64,000 nt of DNA from an uncultured Actinomycetes bacterium (lineage in GTDB: Bacteria > Actinomycetota > Actinomycetes > Nanopelagicales > Nanopelagicaceae), in the NCBI GenBank assembly GCA_903822425.1, contig CAIJOY010000044.1:1-64000 (forward strand). Direction: 5' to 3'. Made by a program: the position numbers and the translations under genes. The notes below the pieces were generated by a model. The model made no database searches. It saw only the letters and a program-made list of their open reading frames with translations, and was not told where the DNA came from. Below, piece by piece: positions 1 to 9,196 of this stretch. Numbering within the stretch: the stretch's first letter is position 1; each line of letters starts with the position of its first letter.

Positions 1-1
1 C

Positions 2-211
2 CGCGAAGAAGGCGGTAGTGCGGGATACGTGAAATTCTTCCGTCATGGCGTTATTGGAAAAGGGCTCAACGATTACGATGCAATTTTCTCTACTTTAAAA
101 AGTGTTGGTTTTGACGGGTGGATCAGCATCGAAGATGGCGTTGAAGGAATGGGACAGATGATTGAAAGTGCGGATTTCCTCAAAGCCAAAATCGCGCAAC
201 ATTGGGGTTAG
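2..211 (+). CDS. C-terminal part of a sugar phosphate isomerase/epimerase-like TIM-barrel protein
   Basis: The gene enters from the left edge, so only about the last 69 residues are visible. They contain GFDGWISIEDGVEGMGQ and end with FLKAKIAQ, which fits the last strand and helices of the xylose isomerase-like (AP endonuclease 2-like) TIM barrel, where a late Glu often binds the metal. Family members isomerise or epimerise sugars or sugar phosphates, but the substrate cannot be judged from this end. The stop codon shares four bases with the stop codon of the convergent azlD. A GTG at 29 lies inside the domain and is not taken as the start. Confidence 0.6.
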   Translation, partial: REEGGSAGYVKFFRHGVIGKGLNDYDAIFSTLKSVGFDGWISIEDGVEGMGQMIESADFLKAKIAQHWG

Positions 212-516
212 TTAAAGTGATAGACCAAGGCAGAAGTTCCAGCTGCAGTAATGACAACTACAGGAAATGGCGCCTTGAGCAATAGTGCTGCGATTGCAAC
301 GCTTAACCCAAGTGCTCGGTGATCCAGAGATAGCTTGCTTTTTTCTGTGAAAGTTTGCACGGCAACTAAGGCGCTTAAAAGTGCGATCGGAATCAGCGTA
401 TTAATTTTCTGAACACGAGGATGTGACAGATAGCGCTCGGGTATTGAATGTCCTAGATATTTAAGAATAAATGCTGCAGCACTTGTACCAATTACGCCCC
501 ACCACATTGCGCTCAT
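208..516 (-). CDS. azlD: AzlD family branched-chain amino acid transport protein
   Basis: This 102-residue protein has about three hydrophobic segments, near residues 5-20, 40-55 and 68-98, and the length and layout of AzlD. AzlD is the small membrane partner of AzlC; the pair exports branched-chain amino acids or their analogues (BrnFE-type exporters). It overlaps the end of azlC by four bases (ATGA), so translation is probably coupled. At its own 3' end it overlaps the convergent isomerase-like gene by four bases. The family assignment rests on size, membrane profile and the neighbouring azlC. Confidence 0.85.
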   Translation of the reverse strand: MSAMWWGVIGTSAAAFILKYLGHSIPERYLSHPRVQKINTLIPIALLSALVAVQTFTEKSKLSLDHRALGLSVAIAALLLKAPFPVVVITAAGTSALVYHFN

Positions 517-1187
517 TTTTTACGCATTCCCATGAGTACTGCTAAAAGTGCAGTGGCGATAATTGGTAAACCTGCTGGAAGTAGTGGCGTTAAGGCAAGT
601 GCAAGCAGTACTGCAGAAATGGCTAAAGCACGATCAGAGTGAGATTTCAATCGAGGCCACACAAGGCCGGCAAAAGCGGCAGGTACTGCTGCATCAAGCC
701 CCCACGCTGCTGGATTTCCCATTGCTTGAGCTCCGAATGCACCGAGCAATGTGAATAGGTTCCAGAAAAGAAAAACTCCAAAACCAGTCAACCAAAATCC
801 TGAACGCATCGCGTCTTGACCCAAGTGCTCTTGCGAAAGTGCGACACCTGTTGATTCATCGATCGTGATATGTGCTGCAACAACTCTTTTGAAGCCTCGC
901 AATTTGAGCAGAGGTGCCATTCGAAGACCGTAGAGCCCATTGCGAAAACCCAGAAGGCTTGCGGTAGTAATGCCACTCAGAGCGCTACCCCCAGCTCCTA
1001 TGACGCCGATGATGGCAAATTGTGAAGCACCAGAAAAAGTCAGCACAGATAAAAGACTCGTCTGCACAATAGAGAAGCCTGCTGCCACGCTAGCGGCCCC
1101 AAATGCAGCGCCGTAAGTCCCAACGGTAAATGAGACGCTAAAAGAATCGCGAAGAGTCGAGGCTGGGGTGGCAGACACAACTGGCAT
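513..1187 (-). CDS. azlC: AzlC family branched-chain amino acid exporter, large subunit
   Basis: A 224-residue polytopic membrane protein. The N-terminal region (FSVSFTVGTYGAAFGAASVAAG) and the segment TFSGASQFAIIGVIGAG match the conserved part of AzlC/BrnF, the large subunit of two-component exporters for branched-chain amino acids. It forms an operon with azlD, which follows with a four-base overlap. It is divergent from thyX, with about 52 bases between the starts. I see no clear leaderless promoter hexamer at the usual distance here, unlike at many other genes of the window. Substrate is family knowledge, not read from the sequence. Confidence 0.85.
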   Translation of the reverse strand: MPVVSATPASTLRDSFSVSFTVGTYGAAFGAASVAAGFSIVQTSLLSVLTFSGASQFAIIGVIGAGGSALSGITTASLLGFRNGLYGLRMAPLLKLRGFKRVVAAHITIDESTGVALSQEHLGQDAMRSGFWLTGFGVFLFWNLFTLLGAFGAQAMGNPAAWGLDAAVPAAFAGLVWPRLKSHSDRALAISAVLLALALTPLLPAGLPIIATALLAVLMGMRKK

Positions 1188-1227
1188 TGTGCCGTATCCA
1201 ATGCGAAGTTGCGCGCCCTTGGCTCGA

Positions 1228-1233
1228 TAGGGT
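1228..1233 (+). promoter_or_regulatory. Predicted -10 element of thyX, leaderless
   Basis: TAGGGT lies six bases before the thyX ATG, so transcription would begin at or next to the start codon. Recurring pattern in this window; inference from position and sequence. Confidence 0.55.
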
Positions 1234-1239
1234 CACACC

Positions 1240-1959
1240 ATGTCTGAAGCTCCCATTTTCCGAAGCGATATGACCGTTGAGTTGGTCAAAGCCAGTGCTA
1301 GCGATGCCGACGTTATTTGGGCCGCTCGAGTCTCTACAGCAGGAGAGCAATCTCTAGAGGAGGTAGGAGAAGATCCTGCACGATCTGCTGGTTTGATTAA
1401 TTATTTAGCTCGCGAACGTCATGGCTCGCCTTTTGAACATACTTCGATGACTTTTTTTGTATCTGCCCCGATCTTCGTCTTTCGCGAATTTATGCGCCAT
1501 CGAATCGCTTCATATAACGAGGAGAGCGGTCGCTATCGTGAATTACAACCTGTTTTTTATGTTCCAGATGCAGAGAGAAAATTAATTCAAGTTGGCAAAA
1601 CTGGTGCATACACTTTTGTGGACGGAACTCCGGAACAATTTGAAATCACTGTTGCGGCCATGAAGGAAAGTTATGTATTTGTATATGAGCGCTATCAAAG
1701 AATGCTCGAGGCTGGGATTGCTCGCGAGGTAGCGCGCGCAGTATTACCAGTTGCTCTCTACTCATCCATGTATGTGACCATGAACGCTCGTGCTCTCATG
1801 AACTTCCTTTCCCTTCGGACTGCGCGCGAGGGCTCTCATTTTCCGAGCTACCCGCAACGCGAAATTGAGATGGTGGCCGAGAAGATGGAAGCGCATTTTG
1901 CTCAATTAATGCCTCTGACCTACGGCGCTTTCCAAAAATCTGGGCGCATCGCTCCGTAA
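1240..1959 (+). CDS. thyX: FAD-dependent thymidylate synthase ThyX
   Basis: ThyX makes dTMP from dUMP using methylene-tetrahydrofolate and FAD with NADPH, and replaces ThyA in many actinobacteria. The 239-residue length is normal. The signature RHRxxSxNExSxR is present as RHRIASYNEESGR near residue 88, and the region AREVARAVLPVALYS near residue 162 is the conserved substrate-binding part. The start has no Shine-Dalgarno sequence but a TAGGGT hexamer sits six bases upstream. dapA follows after 19 bases, as is common in actinobacteria. No thyA is seen in the window. Confidence 0.97.
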   Translation: MSEAPIFRSDMTVELVKASASDADVIWAARVSTAGEQSLEEVGEDPARSAGLINYLARERHGSPFEHTSMTFFVSAPIFVFREFMRHRIASYNEESGRYRELQPVFYVPDAERKLIQVGKTGAYTFVDGTPEQFEITVAAMKESYVFVYERYQRMLEAGIAREVARAVLPVALYSSMYVTMNARALMNFLSLRTAREGSHFPSYPQREIEMVAEKMEAHFAQLMPLTYGAFQKSGRIAP

Positions 1960-1966
1960 GCAGGGG

Positions 1967-1972
1967 TAGCCT
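1967..1972 (+). promoter_or_regulatory. Predicted -10 element of dapA, leaderless
   Basis: TAGCCT ends six bases before the dapA ATG, inside the short gap after thyX, so dapA probably has its own leaderless transcript. Inference. Confidence 0.55.
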
Positions 1973-1978
1973 TAGCCC

Positions 1979-2869
1979 ATGACAATTCTTGCGCCATTTG
2001 GGCGACTAGCCACTGCGATGGTGACGCCTTTCAAGAAGGATTTGTCTATTGATTGGGATGGCGTTGCAACTCTTGCACACCACTTAGTGGCAACTGGGCA
2101 TGATGCGATCGTTGTCAATGGCACAACAGGTGAAGCGCCAACGACAAGTGATGATGAGAAAGATCAAATCATTAAAGTTGTGCTGGATGCAGTTGGCAAG
2201 AAAGCTCAAGTTGTCGCTGGTGCTGGCAATAATGAAACGACGCATTCGGTCGAACAAGCATTGCGTGCCCAAAAAGCTGGCGCACATGGCCTTCTTGTTG
2301 TCGCACCGTATTACAACAAGCCACCCCAAGCCGGAATCGAGGCGCATTTTCGAGCAATCGCAGATGCTACTGATTTGCCAGTGATGATGTATGACATTCC
2401 GGGTCGCACTGGCATGCAGATTGAATCCGACACAATTGTTCGCCTTGCAGAACATCCTCGTATTGCTGCCTTGAAAGATGCCAAAGGAGATGTTGCTGCA
2501 ACTTCTTGGGTCATTAAGCGTTCAGGAATTCCCGTTTATTCTGGAGATGACATTCTAAATTTGCCACTTCTTTCAGTAGGCGCTGTTGGATTTGTATCTG
2601 TATGTGGCCACACCGTTGGTCCCTACCTTCGTGAAATGTTGGATGCATGGTTTTCTGGCAATGCAGAGCACGCACTTGAAATGCATCAAAAAGCCCTTCC
2701 TGTATTTACCGGAACTTTTCGCACGCAAGGTGCGATTCTGACTAAAGCCGCTCTCAATTTAATGGGACTTCCAGGTGGCTACACCCGTTTACCTTTAGTG
2801 GATGCAACGCCCGAGCAGATCGCGCAACTGCGCAAGGATCTCATCGCAGGCGGCGTAACTTTGGCCTAA
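1979..2869 (+). CDS. dapA: 4-hydroxy-tetrahydrodipicolinate synthase
   Basis: DapA condenses pyruvate with aspartate semialdehyde in the first step of lysine and diaminopimelate synthesis. The 296-residue TIM barrel has the substrate-loop motif GTTGEAPT near residue 48, the tyrosine of MMYDIPGRTG near 140, and the Schiff-base lysine in AALKDAKGD near residue 168. The stop codon overlaps the rnj start by one base (TAATG), an arrangement that couples the two genes. dapF of the same pathway lies 12 kb downstream. Confidence 0.96.
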   Translation: MTILAPFGRLATAMVTPFKKDLSIDWDGVATLAHHLVATGHDAIVVNGTTGEAPTTSDDEKDQIIKVVLDAVGKKAQVVAGAGNNETTHSVEQALRAQKAGAHGLLVVAPYYNKPPQAGIEAHFRAIADATDLPVMMYDIPGRTGMQIESDTIVRLAEHPRIAALKDAKGDVAATSWVIKRSGIPVYSGDDILNLPLLSVGAVGFVSVCGHTVGPYLREMLDAWFSGNAEHALEMHQKALPVFTGTFRTQGAILTKAALNLMGLPGGYTRLPLVDATPEQIAQLRKDLIAGGVTLA

Positions 2870-4551
2870 TGACACATCCACATCCAGGACTTGATACTCC
2901 CTCCAAATTAGCATCTGGTGCACTGCGCATTGTTGCTTTGGGGGGACTCGGTGAAATCGGTCGCAATATGACCGTATTTGAAACCGCAGGAAAATTGCTC
3001 ATCGTAGATTGCGGCGTATTGTTTCCAGAAGAAACTCAACCGGGTATTGATCTGATCTTGCCTGATTTTTCCTATATTCGCGATCGATTGAGCGATGTGA
3101 TCGGCATAGTTCTTACACACGGACATGAAGATCACATCGGCGCAGTTCCTTACTTATTGCGCGAACGTGGCGACATTGCAGTTTATGGATCAGCGCTGAC
3201 ACTGGCACTGCTAGGAGCTAAACTCAAAGAACATCGCATCACACCAGTTTCGCGTGAAGTGAAAGCCGGGATGACCGAAGATATCGGACCATTCTCAGTT
3301 GAATTTGTTGCGGTCAATCATTCGATTCCTGATGCGCTAGCAATCGCAATCCATACTTCTGCTGGAACCGTTTTGCACACCGGAGATTTCAAGATGGACC
3401 AGCTTCCCCTTGATGGTCGCATAACGGATCTACGTACTTTCGCGGCATTAGGTGAAAAAGGTGTGGATCTATTTTTGGTGGACTCCACCAATGCAGATGT
3501 CCCTGGTTTCACACCATCAGAGCGCGAAATCATGCCTGTTCTAGATCGCGTATTTCGCCAAACTAAACGCCGTGTGATCGTTGCATCATTTGCCTCTCAT
3601 GTGCACCGAGTACAACAAATTATCGATACGGCTGCGGCTCATAATCGCAAAGTAGCTTTCGTTGGTCGCTCTATGGTGCGCAACATGAAGATTGCCCAAG
3701 ATATGGGTTACTTAACAATTCCAGAAAATCTCGTAATAGATTCAAAAGAACTTGAGAACTATGGAGATAACGTTGCATTGATCTGCACTGGTTCACAAGG
3801 TGAGCCACTTGCTGCTCTGTCTCGCATGGCAAACGGTGACCATGCAATCCGTGTGGGACCGGGAGACACTGTGATATTGGCATCCTCTCTTATCCCTGGA
3901 AATGAGAATCCTGTCTATCGCGTGATTAATGAATTAACGCGATTTGGAGCCAAGGTGGTCCATAAAGCAAATGCTCTCGTACATGTATCTGGTCACGCTG
4001 CTGCAGGGGAGTTGCTGTACTGCTATAACATCGTAAAACCAAAATATGTCATGCCGGTTCATGGTGAATGGCGCCATTTACGCGCCAATGCAGAGCTGGC
4101 AATTCAAACTGGTGTTCCTCGCAGCAATGCGATCATCGTGGAAAACGGCATGGTTGTGGACCTCATAAACCACGAAGCATCTGTTGTCGGCAGCGTTCCT
4201 GTTGGGTTTGTTTATGTTGATGGGCAAAGTATTGGTGATATCACCGAAGCTTCTTTGAAAGATCGCAGAATTCTCGGTGAAGAAGGTTTTATTTCTGTCG
4301 TAGTAGTAATTGATTCCCAAAGCGGAAAGATCGTCGCGGGACCCGATATTCATGCTCGAGGATTTGCAGAAGATCTGGAACTTTTTGATGAAGTTAAATC
4401 ACGGATTGAAAAGGCACTAGAAATTGCTGTTGCCGATGGTATTAATGGCACACATCAACTTTCACAGATTGTTCGCAAAACAGTTGGTGGTTGGGTCGGT
4501 GGAGAACATCGTCGTCGCCCAATGATTGTTCCACTCGTTATCGAGGTGTGA
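2869..4551 (+). CDS. rnj: Ribonuclease J
   Basis: RNase J is a metallo-beta-lactamase/beta-CASP nuclease with endonuclease and 5'-3' exonuclease activity in mRNA decay and rRNA maturation. The metal-binding motif HxHxDH is present as THGHEDHIG near residue 84, and HTGDFKMD near 167 supplies another ligand. The beta-CASP region (VASFASHVHRVQQI) and the HVSGHA and MPVHGEWRH motifs follow. The 560-residue length is normal. It overlaps dapA by one base. Next to a genome with many apparently leaderless messages, a 5'-end-sensitive nuclease is of interest, but no special feature was seen in this protein. Confidence 0.96.
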   Translation: MTHPHPGLDTPSKLASGALRIVALGGLGEIGRNMTVFETAGKLLIVDCGVLFPEETQPGIDLILPDFSYIRDRLSDVIGIVLTHGHEDHIGAVPYLLRERGDIAVYGSALTLALLGAKLKEHRITPVSREVKAGMTEDIGPFSVEFVAVNHSIPDALAIAIHTSAGTVLHTGDFKMDQLPLDGRITDLRTFAALGEKGVDLFLVDSTNADVPGFTPSEREIMPVLDRVFRQTKRRVIVASFASHVHRVQQIIDTAAAHNRKVAFVGRSMVRNMKIAQDMGYLTIPENLVIDSKELENYGDNVALICTGSQGEPLAALSRMANGDHAIRVGPGDTVILASSLIPGNENPVYRVINELTRFGAKVVHKANALVHVSGHAAAGELLYCYNIVKPKYVMPVHGEWRHLRANAELAIQTGVPRSNAIIVENGMVVDLINHEASVVGSVPVGFVYVDGQSIGDITEASLKDRRILGEEGFISVVVVIDSQSGKIVAGPDIHARGFAEDLELFDEVKSRIEKALEIAVADGINGTHQLSQIVRKTVGGWVGGEHRRRPMIVPLVIEV

Positions 4552-4596
4552 TTCAGGATCTCGGCGCGCCTGTCCTTCCTATTTTTCTCGAAAGAT

Positions 4597-4602
4597 TAGG
4601 CT
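4597..4602 (+). promoter_or_regulatory. Predicted -10 element of ftsK, leaderless
   Basis: TAGGCT ends six bases before the ftsK ATG in the 57-base gap after rnj. Inference from the repeated pattern. Confidence 0.55.
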
Positions 4603-4608
4603 CAGACC

Positions 4609-6927
4609 ATGGCAAAAAAGAAGAAGAGTGCGCCCAAAAGTTCTTCGGGAGTATTCGCTGCCATTTGGAGAGGGCTCTCCAGAAGCGTCGGAAATTCGAT
4701 TCGGTTTCTGGCCAGAGAAGCTAAAGATCTGGATCGCGTACATCAACGTGATGGACTTGCCTTCCTTTTCCTCATTTTCGCTTTCCTTGCTGGTGCTGGC
4801 ACATGGTTTAGATCCGACAACATTGTTGGACGCGCTCTCTACGCTTTCTTCTATGGCGGTCTAGGAAAGATAGGTTTTTTCACGCCAATCCTTCTGACAT
4901 ATTTTGCAGTTCGCCTCTTCAGAACACCGCCAGAGGGTCGCACTACTGGACGAGTATCTGTTGGAACTCTTGCACTTTTGATTAGTTCGACGGGCTTAGC
5001 TCACATGTTCAATGGCTCGGTGGGGCGAGATGCAATTGCAATGCGCAGCGGTGGGGGATGGCTTGGCTATGCAGTTTCTATGCCGCTGATTGCTCTCATG
5101 ACTCCGGTGTTGACATACCCGGTTCTGTTTCTTATTTTGATATTTGGAATCTTGGTAGTAACAGCCACGCCAGTGAGTTCTGTTTTCACGCGAATCCGCA
5201 CGACCTTTGCTTGGCTTTTTGCCAAAACTGCTAGTGGTGTCAAACGCACCGTTGAGGATTTTCAAATTTCAGAATCTGAACCATTTGAAACCCCATTGGT
5301 AGCTGATTGGCATCATCGAGACAATGATGCCGAAGATCCAGATGAGGAAGAATTAGACGAAGAAGATTTTGATGAGGAATTCACCGTGCCTCTTCCAGCC
5401 CCGACTGTGGCTCAGGCTGAGCGCTCTGCAAATGTTCGCCCTGTGCAATTGCTCTTGACCAATGATTCTAAATATGAATTACCACCTCCTGATTCCTTAC
5501 GAACAGGCGTGCCCGGTAAAGCTAAGAGCAAGGCAAATGATGCGGTGGTTGCATCACTTACCGAAGTTTTCTTGCAGTTTGAAATTGATGCAAAAGTCAC
5601 TGGGTTTATGCGGGGTCCAACTGTTACTCGTTATGAAGTGGAACTCGGCAATGGAGTAAAAGTTGAACGGATCACCGCACTTGCAAAGAATATTTCCTAT
5701 GCAGTTGCAAGCGCAGAAGTGCGCATTTTGTCGCCAATCCCAGGAAAATCTGCTGTTGGAATCGAGATACCTAATTCAGATCGCGAGATTGTTGTCTTAG
5801 GAGATGTGTTGCGATCTAGTGTTGCAGGTCAAGATTTACATCCCATGTTGGTGGCTCTGGGCAAGGATGTAGAAGGGAATTTTGTCTGTGCGAATTTGGC
5901 AAAAATGCCCCACCTACTCGTAGCAGGCGCAACTGGTGCAGGTAAATCATCAATGATCAATGCCATGATCGTTTCAATTTTAATGAGATCTACCCCTGAT
6001 GATGTCCGCCTTGTATTGATTGACCCTAAACGAGTTGAGCTAACAGCTTATGAAGGCATTCCACATCTCATTACTCCAATTATTACCAGCCCTAAGAAAG
6101 CAGCCGATGCGCTGCAATGGGTGGTACGAGAGATGGATTTACGATATGAAGATCTTTCGACTTTCGGTTATCGCCACATAGATGACTTCAATAAAGCAGT
6201 GCGGGCTGGAAAAGCTATTGCACCCCCCGGAAGTGATCGAGTCCTTGAGCCTTATCCATATTTATTGGTAATCATCGACGAGTTAGCAGACTTAATGATG
6301 ATTGCGGCTAAAGAAGTAGAAGAAAGTGTTGTTCGAATAACGCAACTTGCTCGCTCGGCTGGAATTCACTTGGTATTAGCAACGCAGCGCCCAAGTGTTG
6401 ATGTTGTGACTGGGTTAATTAAAGCGAACGTTCCATCACGACTTTCTTTTGCAACGAGCTCACTGGCCGATAGCAGAGTAATTTTGGATCAAGGCGGTGC
6501 TGAGAAACTTGTTGGGCAAGGAGATGGGCTCTTCATTCCTATGGGTGCAAGTCGTGCTGTGCGAATTCAAGGAGCATATGTTTCTGAGCGCGAAATAGAA
6601 GTTGTCGTAAATCATGTGAAATCACAATTATCACCTCGCTATCGCGATGACGTGACTGTCGCACACACTCGCCAAGTAACGGGAGAACAAGAAATTGGTG
6701 ATGATATTGATCTACTTTTGCAGGCAGTGCATTTAGTTGTGACCACCCAGTTCGGATCAACATCGATGTTGCAGAGAAAGCTTCGTGTGGGTTTTGCTAA
6801 AGCTGGAAGACTGATGGATTTGATGGAATCACGTGGAATCGTGGGGCCATCGGAAGGATCCAAAGCAAGGGTCGTTCTGGTAAAAGCTGAGGATCTAGAT
6901 GCAGTCTTGGAGACGATTCACGATTAA
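4609..6927 (+). CDS. ftsK: DNA translocase FtsK/SpoIIIE
   Basis: FtsK pumps chromosomal DNA across the closing division septum. The 772-residue protein has a basic N-terminus, four predicted membrane spans between about residues 45 and 190, and an acidic linker near 240-260 (DEEELDEEDFDEEF). The motor follows, with Walker A GATGAGKSS near residue 444 and Walker B LLVIIDELADL near 550. The C-terminal gamma winged-helix domain, which reads the polar KOPS sequences, is present in about the last 70 residues (LQRKLRVGFAKAGRLMDLME). The linker is short compared with high-G+C actinobacteria. Confidence 0.96.
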   Translation: MAKKKKSAPKSSSGVFAAIWRGLSRSVGNSIRFLAREAKDLDRVHQRDGLAFLFLIFAFLAGAGTWFRSDNIVGRALYAFFYGGLGKIGFFTPILLTYFAVRLFRTPPEGRTTGRVSVGTLALLISSTGLAHMFNGSVGRDAIAMRSGGGWLGYAVSMPLIALMTPVLTYPVLFLILIFGILVVTATPVSSVFTRIRTTFAWLFAKTASGVKRTVEDFQISESEPFETPLVADWHHRDNDAEDPDEEELDEEDFDEEFTVPLPAPTVAQAERSANVRPVQLLLTNDSKYELPPPDSLRTGVPGKAKSKANDAVVASLTEVFLQFEIDAKVTGFMRGPTVTRYEVELGNGVKVERITALAKNISYAVASAEVRILSPIPGKSAVGIEIPNSDREIVVLGDVLRSSVAGQDLHPMLVALGKDVEGNFVCANLAKMPHLLVAGATGAGKSSMINAMIVSILMRSTPDDVRLVLIDPKRVELTAYEGIPHLITPIITSPKKAADALQWVVREMDLRYEDLSTFGYRHIDDFNKAVRAGKAIAPPGSDRVLEPYPYLLVIIDELADLMMIAAKEVEESVVRITQLARSAGIHLVLATQRPSVDVVTGLIKANVPSRLSFATSSLADSRVILDQGGAEKLVGQGDGLFIPMGASRAVRIQGAYVSEREIEVVVNHVKSQLSPRYRDDVTVAHTRQVTGEQEIGDDIDLLLQAVHLVVTTQFGSTSMLQRKLRVGFAKAGRLMDLMESRGIVGPSEGSKARVVLVKAEDLDAVLETIHD

Positions 6928-6928
6928 G

Positions 6929-6934
6929 TAGCCT
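6929..6934 (+). promoter_or_regulatory. Predicted -10 element upstream of the rodZ-like gene
   Basis: TAGCCT lies two bases after the ftsK stop and exactly six bases before an in-frame GTG at 6941. This either marks a leaderless GTG start or begins a leader of about 117 bases to the ATG at 7058. Confidence 0.45.
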
Positions 6935-7057
6935 TTTCGGGTGAACATCAGGGGTGGTTTGAGTGCCCTTCACCCCTGCTCACTTTCGTCACGAGACAGT
7001 ATGGGTCTAACATTTGCATTGACCAGATTGCTTCCCAGTAGAAAATTGGCTTATCTC

Positions 7058-7795
7058 ATGTCACTTGGTTCATCTCTCGCACAGGCGCGAAAAGCTGCCG
7101 GCATGAGCCTTGATGATCTTGCTGCGCGAACGAGCATTCGTGCAAGTGTTTTACGAGATTTCGAAAATGATGATTTCTCAAAATCAGGTGGCGAAACATA
7201 TGCCCGCGGCCATGTACGCAATTTAGCAGCAGTTCTTGGTGTGAATCCTGTGATCTATCTCGAGCAGTATGACGCAGAGCAATCTGTTGCCAAACGTCCC
7301 ATGTATGACTTACTCGTTGAGAACAATGTGACCATGGCGCGTGTTGAGGGATCTAGAATTTCGATAAAGATGCTCTCGATCATCTCCATCACTGCAATCG
7401 CTTTAGGTTTGGTTGGTCAAGTGATTTACACCAATGTGCAAAAACGAACACCTGTGAATGAGCAGTTATTGATTCCAGTTCCGATCACTTCAATTTCTCC
7501 GACGCCCGTGCAATCCCAAAGTTCAAATCCGACGACTGCTATGGCGGTTGCGGTAACTATTCATACTTCTCGTGGTACTTCTTGGATTTTTGCAACAGAT
7601 GGCGCTGGCACGACCTTGTTTTCTGGTCAGTTACCACAAGGTGCCACTCAGACGTTAAATGCTCCAGATAAAGTCAATCTTCGCATCGGAAATGCGGGTG
7701 CGGTAGATGTCAGCGTGAATGGGATAGCTCAAAGCTCATTAGGTGCAATTGGAGAGGTAATAGATCGCACTTTCGATGCGAATTCAGGTCAGTAA
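7058..7795 (+). CDS. RodZ-like helix-turn-helix membrane protein
   Basis: The 245-residue protein starts with an Xre-type helix-turn-helix (SLGSSLAQARKAAGMS to about residue 70), has one membrane span near 110-130 (IISITAIALGLVGQVIY), then a Ser/Thr/Pro-rich stretch. It ends in a DUF4115-like domain with TSWIFATDGAGTTLFSGQL and LNAPDKVNLRIGNAGAVDVSVNG. This is the layout of RodZ, which links cytoskeletal or wall-synthesis proteins to the membrane; here the role in shape is family inference. Homology favours the ATG at 7058, but it has no Shine-Dalgarno. The same frame is open from a GTG at 6941, six bases after TAGCCT, so a 284-residue form is possible; another ATG lies at 7001. Confidence 0.75.
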   Translation: MSLGSSLAQARKAAGMSLDDLAARTSIRASVLRDFENDDFSKSGGETYARGHVRNLAAVLGVNPVIYLEQYDAEQSVAKRPMYDLLVENNVTMARVEGSRISIKMLSIISITAIALGLVGQVIYTNVQKRTPVNEQLLIPVPITSISPTPVQSQSSNPTTAMAVAVTIHTSRGTSWIFATDGAGTTLFSGQLPQGATQTLNAPDKVNLRIGNAGAVDVSVNGIAQSSLGAIGEVIDRTFDANSGQ

Positions 7796-7800
7796 CTCTG

Positions 7801-7806
7801 TATCAT
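7801..7806 (+). promoter_or_regulatory. Predicted -10 element of rimO, leaderless
   Basis: TATCAT ends seven bases before the rimO ATG. Inference from the repeated pattern. Confidence 0.5.
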
Positions 7807-7813
7807 CGCTCCA

Positions 7814-9196
7814 ATGAGCCGTACCGTTGCTGTCGTCACATTGGGATGTGCTCGCAATGAGGTGGACTCCGAAGAGTTAGCAGGACGTCTTGCAGCAGAT
7901 GGATGGACACTCGTAGATGATGTTGAATCAGCAGAAGTTGCTTTGGTCAATACCTGTGGATTTATAGATTCGGCTAAAAAAGATTCAATTGATGCACTTT
8001 TAGAAGCAAATTCGCTCAAAGGTCACGGTGTCACTCGAGCCGTTGTTGCAGTGGGATGCATGGCTGAGCGGTATGGGCAAGAACTTGCAGATGCACTACC
8101 CGAAGCTGATGCGATTCTAGGTTTTGATGATTACCGCGATATTAGCGCGCGGTTGCAATCCATCGTTGCTGGTGAAAAGCACCACCCACACACCCCGAAA
8201 GATCGCCGATCACTTTTGCCACTTGCTCCCGTTGAACGCGCAGCTGCACGGGATGCCGACTTTGCATCTTCGGTAGGTGCAGGAGGTTCTCTCTTTCGTA
8301 AACGCTTAGGCAGTGCGCCATGGGCACCTCTGAAAATTGCATCGGGCTGCGATCGCCGCTGTTCTTTCTGCGCTATCCCATATTTTAGAGGTTCTTTTAT
8401 TTCTCGTCGCCCCACTGAGATTCTAGAAGAGGCCCGCTGGTTGGCTAATGAGGGCGTAACCGAATTGTTCCTGGTGAGCGAGAACACGACTTCTTACGGT
8501 AAAGATCTAGGTAACTTGCAATTAATGGAGAAGATTTTGCCTGAGATCGCAGCCATCGATGGCATCACACGCATTCGACTTTCCTACCTGCAGCCTGCGG
8601 AAATGCGCCCGAGCTTGATGCAGGCAATGATCGATACTGCCAAAGTTGTTCCCTATTTTGATCTCTCATTCCAGCATTCAAGTCCTACGGTTCTCAGAAG
8701 AATGCGACGTTTCGGAGATACTGAAAAATTCTTGCACCTGATCCGGCAAATCCGAGCTCTGAGTCCAGAGGCGGGAATTCGCTCCAATGTCATCGTCGGA
8801 TTTCCTGGGGAAAGCGAAGAGGATTATCAAGAGCTGGTTGAGTTTATAAGCCAAGCAAATTTAGATGCCGTGGGGGTTTTTGGATATTCGGATGAAGACA
8901 AGACAGAGGCGCTAGATCTTGATGGCAAAGTGGATCCTGACTTGATCCGGGAGCGCGTAGACAATCTGTCTACTTTGGTGGATGAATTAGTCAGCGAGCG
9001 GGCTATGTCGCGAATCGGCGAGGAAGTTCTTGTCTTGATCGAAGATGCACAACTACAAGAGGGACGGGCAGCACATCAGGGTCCTGAAGTTGATGGCACT
9101 ACAACATTTATCGGGACAGATTTCGCAGTGGGTCAATATATCCGGGGGCACATCATTGACTCCGCTGGTGCTGATTTGATTGCGCAAGTGTTATGA
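7814..9196 (+). CDS. rimO: Ribosomal protein uS12 methylthiotransferase RimO
   Basis: RimO adds a methylthio group to an aspartate of ribosomal protein uS12, using two iron-sulfur clusters and SAM. The N-terminal domain carries the three cluster cysteines in [29 protein letters not shown] and [11 protein letters not shown]. The radical SAM motif CxxxCxxC is [16 protein letters not shown] near residue 180, and a TRAM domain ends the protein. The spacing and the FRGSF context separate it from MiaB, which is present at 12.8 kb. It overlaps pgsA by four bases. Confidence 0.95.
   Translation: MSRTVAVVTLGCARNEVDSEELAGRLAADGWTLVDDVESAEVALVNTCGFIDSAKKDSIDALLEANSLKGHGVTRAVVAVGCMAERYGQELADALPEADAILGFDDYRDISARLQSIVAGEKHHPHTPKDRRSLLPLAPVERAAARDADFASSVGAGGSLFRKRLGSAPWAPLKIASGCDRRCSFCAIPYFRGSFISRRPTEILEEARWLANEGVTELFLVSENTTSYGKDLGNLQLMEKILPEIAAIDGITRIRLSYLQPAEMRPSLMQAMIDTAKVVPYFDLSFQHSSPTVLRRMRRFGDTEKFLHLIRQIRALSPEAGIRSNVIVGFPGESEEDYQELVEFISQANLDAVGVFGYSDEDKTEALDLDGKVDPDLIRERVDNLSTLVDELVSERAMSRIGEEVLVLIEDAQLQEGRAAHQGPEVDGTTTFIGTDFAVGQYIRGHIIDSAGADLIAQVL

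Noticed and set aside
2084..2455. 123-residue frame antisense to dapA
   Set aside because: Rich in Cys, His and Asn as antisense shadows are; dapA is certain over this stretch.
4526..4864. 112-residue plus-strand frame overlapping the rnj-ftsK junction
   Set aside because: It overlaps the ftsK N-terminus in another frame and is not protein-like; ftsK has a better start with a -10 at the expected distance.
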